A stretch of 64,000 nucleotides of DNA, from NCBI RefSeq assembly GCF_913062585.1, contig NZ_CAJXWX010000001.1, forward strand, positions 248,001-312,000. Direction: 5' to 3'. This DNA is from an uncultured Sphingomonas sp. GTDB lineage: Bacteria > Pseudomonadota > Alphaproteobacteria > Sphingomonadales > Sphingomonadaceae. Shown in pieces: positions 60,592 through 64,000 of the stretch (positions are counted from its first letter, which is position 1; each line of letters opens with the position of its first letter). Both the position numbers and the translations under genes were made by a program. The notes beneath the pieces are model-generated. The model saw only the letters and a list, made by a program, of their open reading frames with translations. It made no database searches and had not been told where the DNA came from.

Positions 60592-61589
60592 GCTTGGTTC
60601 CTCACGCGGCCGATCAGCCGCTCGACATGCGCGATCGGCGTGTCGGGCAAGATGCCGTGGCCCAGGTTGAAGATGTGCGGCCGCTCGGTGAAGGCGGCAA
60701 GGATGCGATCCACCGCCTCGTCCAGCGCCCCGCCGCCCGCGATCAGCGCCAGCGGATCGAGATTGCCCTGCACCGGCAGCCCCTTTGGCAGATAGGTGTC
60801 GGCCCAGACCGGATCGACTGTCTCGTCCAGCCCGACCGCATCCACGCCCGTCTCACGCGCATAAGCGGGCAGCTTGCCCCCTGCCCCCTTGGGAAAGCCG
60901 ATCACCGGCACGCCCGGGCAGCGCGCCCGGACCCCCTCGACGATCGCGGCATTGGGCGCGATCACCCAGCGCTCGAACTGCGCCGGGGAGAGCGAGCCCG
61001 CCCAGCTATCGAAGAGTTGCACCGCCTCCACCCCGTTGGCGACCTGCCCTGCCAGATAGTCGATGGTCATCGCCACGATCGCATCGATGATCGCGCCGAA
61101 GCCTTCGGGATCGGCATAGGCGAAGCGCCGCGTCTCGCCCTGATCCTTGGACCCCTGCCCCGCCACCATATAGGTCGCGACCGTCCAGGGAGAGCCCGCA
61201 AAGCCCAGAAAGCTGGTCTGGGACGGCAATTGCGCCTTCACCCCCGCCACGGTGGCATAGACCGGGTCGAGGCGCTCAGGGACGGTCTGCAAGGCATTCA
61301 GTGCGTGATCGACCAGTGCCGGCACCAGACGCGGTCCCTCCCCCGCCCCGAAGCTGAGATGCTGGCCCAGCGCCCAGGGAACCATCAGGATGTCGGAGAA
61401 CAGGATCGCGCCGTCGAAGCCGAACCGCCGGATCGGCTGGACCGTCACCTCGGCCGCGGCGACCGGATCGGTGGCGAGCGCAAGGAAGCCCCCCTTCTCG
61501 GCTCGCAGCGCGCGATATTCGGGCAGATAGCGTCCGGCCTGTCGCATGAGCCACATGGGCGGAGTCGCCTGCCGCTCTCCGTTCAGCAC
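60588..61589 (-). CDS. hemE: uroporphyrinogen III decarboxylase
   Basis: The protein has 333 residues from GTG 61589. Conserved parts are LNGERQATPPMWLMRQAGRYLPEYR, AEVTVQPIRRFGFDGAILFSDILMVPWALG with the catalytic Asp, and ELFDSWAGSL-like QLFDSWAGSLSP. It converts uroporphyrinogen III to coproporphyrinogen III. The frame continues open to CTG 61625, which has the strong site GAAGAAGGGGGG directly upstream; family members usually have that extra dozen residues, so the true start is probably CTG 61625 (see findings). The gene is read away from the proposed origin. Confidence 0.95.
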   Translation of the reverse strand: MLNGERQATPPMWLMRQAGRYLPEYRALRAEKGGFLALATDPVAAAEVTVQPIRRFGFDGAILFSDILMVPWALGQHLSFGAGEGPRLVPALVDHALNALQTVPERLDPVYATVAGVKAQLPSQTSFLGFAGSPWTVATYMVAGQGSKDQGETRRFAYADPEGFGAIIDAIVAMTIDYLAGQVANGVEAVQLFDSWAGSLSPAQFERWVIAPNAAIVEGVRARCPGVPVIGFPKGAGGKLPAYARETGVDAVGLDETVDPVWADTYLPKGLPVQGNLDPLALIAGGGALDEAVDRILAAFTERPHIFNLGHGILPDTPIAHVERLIGRVRNQA

Positions 61590-61928
61590 GGCGAGCAGGG
61601 GTTTTTTGATCGCAACGTCGGTCAGGAGACCCCCCTTCTTCTATTCAAGAAGATTCTAAAGATGGATTGTTGAAGTGGTTGGCACGTTGGTTGTCGGGAT
61701 TATGCGGCTCTCCCCATTATGCCAACACGTTGACTCATGGGGAATCGCCGATTCAACGGGATTCGGATTCATGACCCCCGTAACTCACAGGCTGTGGAAA
61801 AGAATCGGGCCTGTGAGATTCATTGTGGACGAATCGGTCGTTATCCACCGGCCATGGGTCGCTTGGCCGGTCGGCGAAGTTACGCTACCGATTCTTCCCA
61901 TGTTATCCACAGAGTCATTAGGCCGGTC
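61590..61928. other. probable chromosomal replication origin (oriC), hemE-ppsR gap
   Basis: In Caulobacter and its relatives the origin lies beside hemE. The gap here holds a perfect DnaA box TTATCCACA (61903-61911), near-perfect boxes TTATCCACC (61841-61849) and TTTTCCACA on the minus strand (61793-61801), a weaker one near 61824, and eleven GANTC sites (61652-61916). AT-rich runs (ctattcaagaagattctaaa at 61641) could be the unwinding element. No TTAA-N7-TTAA (CtrA) box is seen. parS sites lie 9-15.7 kb to the left. The unit could also carry the hemE and ppsR promoters. Confidence 0.8.
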
Positions 61929-62744
61929 ATGACGACGCGGCTCCACCTGCATCTTCTGTCCGATTCCACGGGCGAAACGCTGGAGAACATCGCCAAGGCG
62001 GCGCTCGCCCAATATGACGATGTGGAAACCGTCCGGCACTTCTGGCCGATGGTGCGCACCGAAAGCCATCTGGAGCGCATCCTTCAGGAGATCGCCCAGA
62101 ATCCCGGGCTGGTGATCTACACGCTGGTCAATCCGGCGACCCGCCGCATCCTGGAAAGCCGGTGCCATGCGCTGGGCCTGCCCACCGTCGCGCCGCTCGA
62201 TCCGGTCAATGCCGCCCTGTCGGGGCTGCTGGGGGTGCAGGCCAAGATGCGGCCGGGCCGCCAGCATGTGCTCGACGCCGCCTATTTCGCGCGCGTCGAT
62301 GCGATCCAGTTCACCATCGCGCATGACGACGGCATCGCCTGGGAGGAATGGGAGGAGGCCGATATCGTGCTGGCGGGGGTCAGCCGTTCGTCGAAGACGC
62401 CGACCTCCATCTATCTCGCCAATCGCGGGTACAAGACCGCCAACATCCCGATCGTGGTCGAAAGCCCCCCGCCCCCGTCGCTCTACACGCTGAAAAAGCC
62501 ACTGGTCGTCGGGCTGACGACCAGCGCCGACCGGCTGATCGCGATCCGGCGCAACCGATTGCTCTCGCTGAACCAGGCGCCCGACACCGATTATGTCGAG
62601 CAGGAGGCGGTCAATCGCGAACTGACCTTCGCCAGGCGGATGTTCGCCGACAATGACTGGCCGGTGATCGACGTCACCCGCCGCTCGATCGAGGAGACGG
62701 CGGCCGCGATCATCTCGCTCGTGAATCAAAGGAAGTCCGCATGA
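61929..62744 (+). CDS. ppsR: pyruvate, water dikinase (PEP synthase) / PPDK regulatory protein, DUF299
   Basis: The protein has 271 residues. Members are bifunctional kinase/pyrophosphorylases that inactivate PEP synthase or pyruvate phosphate dikinase by ADP-dependent phosphorylation and reactivate it. Landmarks are LHLLSDSTGETLENIAKAAL at the start, the P-loop-like GVSRSSKTPTSIYLA (about 150-164) and the C-terminal DVTRRSIEETAAAI. The ATG at 61929 lies next to a DnaA box. It overlaps maf by 4 bases and is the first gene on the right side of the proposed origin. Confidence 0.93.
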   Translation: MTTRLHLHLLSDSTGETLENIAKAALAQYDDVETVRHFWPMVRTESHLERILQEIAQNPGLVIYTLVNPATRRILESRCHALGLPTVAPLDPVNAALSGLLGVQAKMRPGRQHVLDAAYFARVDAIQFTIAHDDGIAWEEWEEADIVLAGVSRSSKTPTSIYLANRGYKTANIPIVVESPPPPSLYTLKKPLVVGLTTSADRLIAIRRNRLLSLNQAPDTDYVEQEAVNRELTFARRMFADNDWPVIDVTRRSIEETAAAIISLVNQRKSA

Positions 62745-63328
62745 TCATCCTCGCCTCGCAAAGCGCCTCGCGCCGGGCGATGCTCGACGCGGCGGGCGTC
62801 GCCTATGAGGCGCTGCCCGCGCGGGTGGACGAAGCCGGCGTCAAGGCGGCGATGGCGGGCGTCTCCCCGCGCGACCTGTCCGATGCGCTGGCCGAGATGA
62901 AGGCGGTGAAGGTGTCCGCCAATGCCGGGCCGGTGCCGGTGCTGGGGTCGGACTCGATCGTCGCGCTCAGCGACGGCACCTTGCTCGACAAGCCCGAGAG
63001 TCGCGAACAGGCGGCCGAGCATCTCGCCCGGATGAGCGGCGGGAGCCACGAATTGTGGAGTGCCGCCGTCATCGCCGAGCATGGCCGCCCGGTATGGCGC
63101 CATGTCGAGCGGGCGAAACTCCATGTCCGGCCGCTCTCGCCCGCCTTCATCGATTCCTATCTGGACCAGGAGTGGCCCGAAATCGCCGGCTGTGTCGGTT
63201 GTTTCCGGATCGAGGGGCCGGGGGTGCAGCTCTTCTCGCGGATCGAGGGAAGTCACTTCACGATCCTGGGGATGCCGCTGCTGCCCGTGCTTGGCTATTT
63301 GCGCGAACGCGGCTGGATGCCCGCCTGA
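62741..63328 (+). CDS. maf: Maf-family nucleotide pyrophosphatase
   Basis: The protein has 195 residues. It opens MIILASQSASRRAML, the family signature, then VLGSDSIVAL with the catalytic-site Asp and LDKPESREQAAEHLARMSG. Maf proteins hydrolyse non-canonical or modified nucleoside triphosphates. The exact nucleotide class is not certain. It overlaps ppsR by 4 bases and aroE by 1. Confidence 0.92.
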   Translation: MIILASQSASRRAMLDAAGVAYEALPARVDEAGVKAAMAGVSPRDLSDALAEMKAVKVSANAGPVPVLGSDSIVALSDGTLLDKPESREQAAEHLARMSGGSHELWSAAVIAEHGRPVWRHVERAKLHVRPLSPAFIDSYLDQEWPEIAGCVGCFRIEGPGVQLFSRIEGSHFTILGMPLLPVLGYLRERGWMPA

Positions 63329-64000
63329 TGGCGCGTCCTTATGCGGAAGTGATCGGCGACCCGATCGGACATAGCAAATCGCCGAAAATCCACGGCTTCT
63401 GGCTGAAGGCGCTGGGAATCGAGGCGGAGTATCGCGCCACCCATGTCGCGCCGCACGCGCTGCCCGGCTATTTTGCCGAGCGGAAGGCCGACCCGGACTG
63501 GCGCGGGTGCAACATCACCGTGCCGCATAAGATTGCCGCTTTGGACCATGTCGAGGATCGGGAGGATGTGCGGACCGTGATCGGGGCGACCAACACCGCG
63601 TTTCGCGGTGCGGATGGCGCGCTGGTCGGAACCAACACCGATGCCGCGGGCTTTGCCGCGCCACTGGCCCGCTTCGATCTGGCGGGAAAGCCGGTGACGG
63701 TGATCGGGGCGGGGGGCGCGGCGCGCGCGGTGCTCTATGCGCTGGCGGGCATCGGCACGGGGCCGGTCACGCTGTTCAATCGCAATGTGGACAAGGGCGC
63801 AGAGCTGCTTTCCGCCTTCGGTCTCGACGGACAGGCGCTGCCGATCGGCGAGGGCGTGCCGCCGAGCGCTTTGGTGGTCAACGCGACCAGTCTCGGCATG
63901 ACCGGCCAGTCGCCGCTCGACCTCGACCTGTCTGCCTTGCCGGAGGACGCGGTCGTTTACGATATCGTCTATGCACCGCTGGAAACGAACCTGCTGGCGG
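63328..64000 (+). CDS. aroE: shikimate dehydrogenase (truncated by the window end)
   Basis: The first 224 codons are present. Substrate-binding motifs are GDPIGHSKSPKIH (with the catalytic-side Ser-Lys-Ser) and NITVPHKIAAL (Lys of the active site near residue 66). The NADP-binding Rossmann motif is GAGGAARAVLYAL (near residue 130). It reduces 3-dehydroshikimate. The start ATG shares one base with the maf stop. Order ppsR-maf-aroE fits the alphaproteobacterial origin cluster that usually continues with coaE and dnaQ. Confidence 0.95.
   Translation, partial: MARPYAEVIGDPIGHSKSPKIHGFWLKALGIEAEYRATHVAPHALPGYFAERKADPDWRGCNITVPHKIAALDHVEDREDVRTVIGATNTAFRGADGALVGTNTDAAGFAAPLARFDLAGKPVTVIGAGGAARAVLYALAGIGTGPVTLFNRNVDKGAELLSAFGLDGQALPIGEGVPPSALVVNATSLGMTGQSPLDLDLSALPEDAVVYDIVYAPLETNLLA

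Noticed and set aside
1..64000. CRISPR arrays, prophage or insertion sequences
   Set aside because: No regularly spaced direct repeats, integrase, transposase, capsid or cas genes were seen; all repeated sequence is of the short palindromic intergenic kind.

Overview
The window is 64 kb of chromosome from a high-GC alphaproteobacterium, most likely Sphingomonas or a close relative (Sphingomonadales). This rests on dense, overlapping GC-rich genes, a class I (archaeal-type) lysyl-tRNA synthetase, an alphaproteobacterial SOS box (GTTC-N7-GTTC), an EcfG-like stress promoter, many GANTC (CcrM-type) sites in one intergenic region, and small families typical of this group (DUF3576, DUF6489, CBP3-like chaperone). 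There is no prophage, insertion sequence, CRISPR array or rRNA operon. The only RNA gene I see is one tRNA-Gly(GCC).

Layout. 1-9.5 kb: membrane and exported proteins of unknown role, rpoZ, a two-domain phospholipase-D protein, a phospholipid N-methyltransferase-like enzyme, a bacterial CDC48/p97-like double AAA+ ATPase, a LysR regulator and rpmG. 9.6-21.8 kb: stress and envelope genes, including dps, two Crp/Fnr regulators, DUF1328, an ATP-dependent DNA ligase, a membrane LytTR regulator, murA, katG and a renalase-like flavoprotein. 21.8-28.2 kb: clpS and the SOS mutagenesis cassette imuA-imuB-dnaE2 with its LexA box, then tRNA-Gly. 28.4-39.6 kb: mostly single enzymes (GNAT, SDR, FrnE-like DsbA, msrB, OprB porin, LolA-like carrier, xth, ribA, HAD phosphatase, YggS, ThiE-like) and a putative beta-barrel protein. 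39.8-44.3 kb: the envelope/replication operon DUF3576-leuS-lptE-holA. 44.5-50.2 kb: the operon DUF6489-mnmE-mnmG-rsmG-parA-parB. 50.3-60.6 kb: dienelactone hydrolase, lysK, a DinG-like helicase with sixA, CBP3-DUF177, bamE, rho and hemJ-hemE. 61.9 kb to the end: ppsR-maf-aroE.

The most important point is that the right half looks like the chromosomal origin neighbourhood. The 339-bp gap between divergent hemE and ppsR matches the hemE-adjacent position of Caulobacter-type origins. It carries a perfect DnaA box, two one-mismatch boxes and eleven GANTC sites. Within 9-16 kb of it lie three parS sites (46234, 48688, 52765) and parAB.

A second theme is the intergenic repeats. Four or five families of roughly 80-180 bp palindromic modules fill most of the larger gaps and are strongly biased to convergent gene ends, where they may act as bidirectional 3'-end elements. 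Start codons are not always certain; alternatives are given in the entries.
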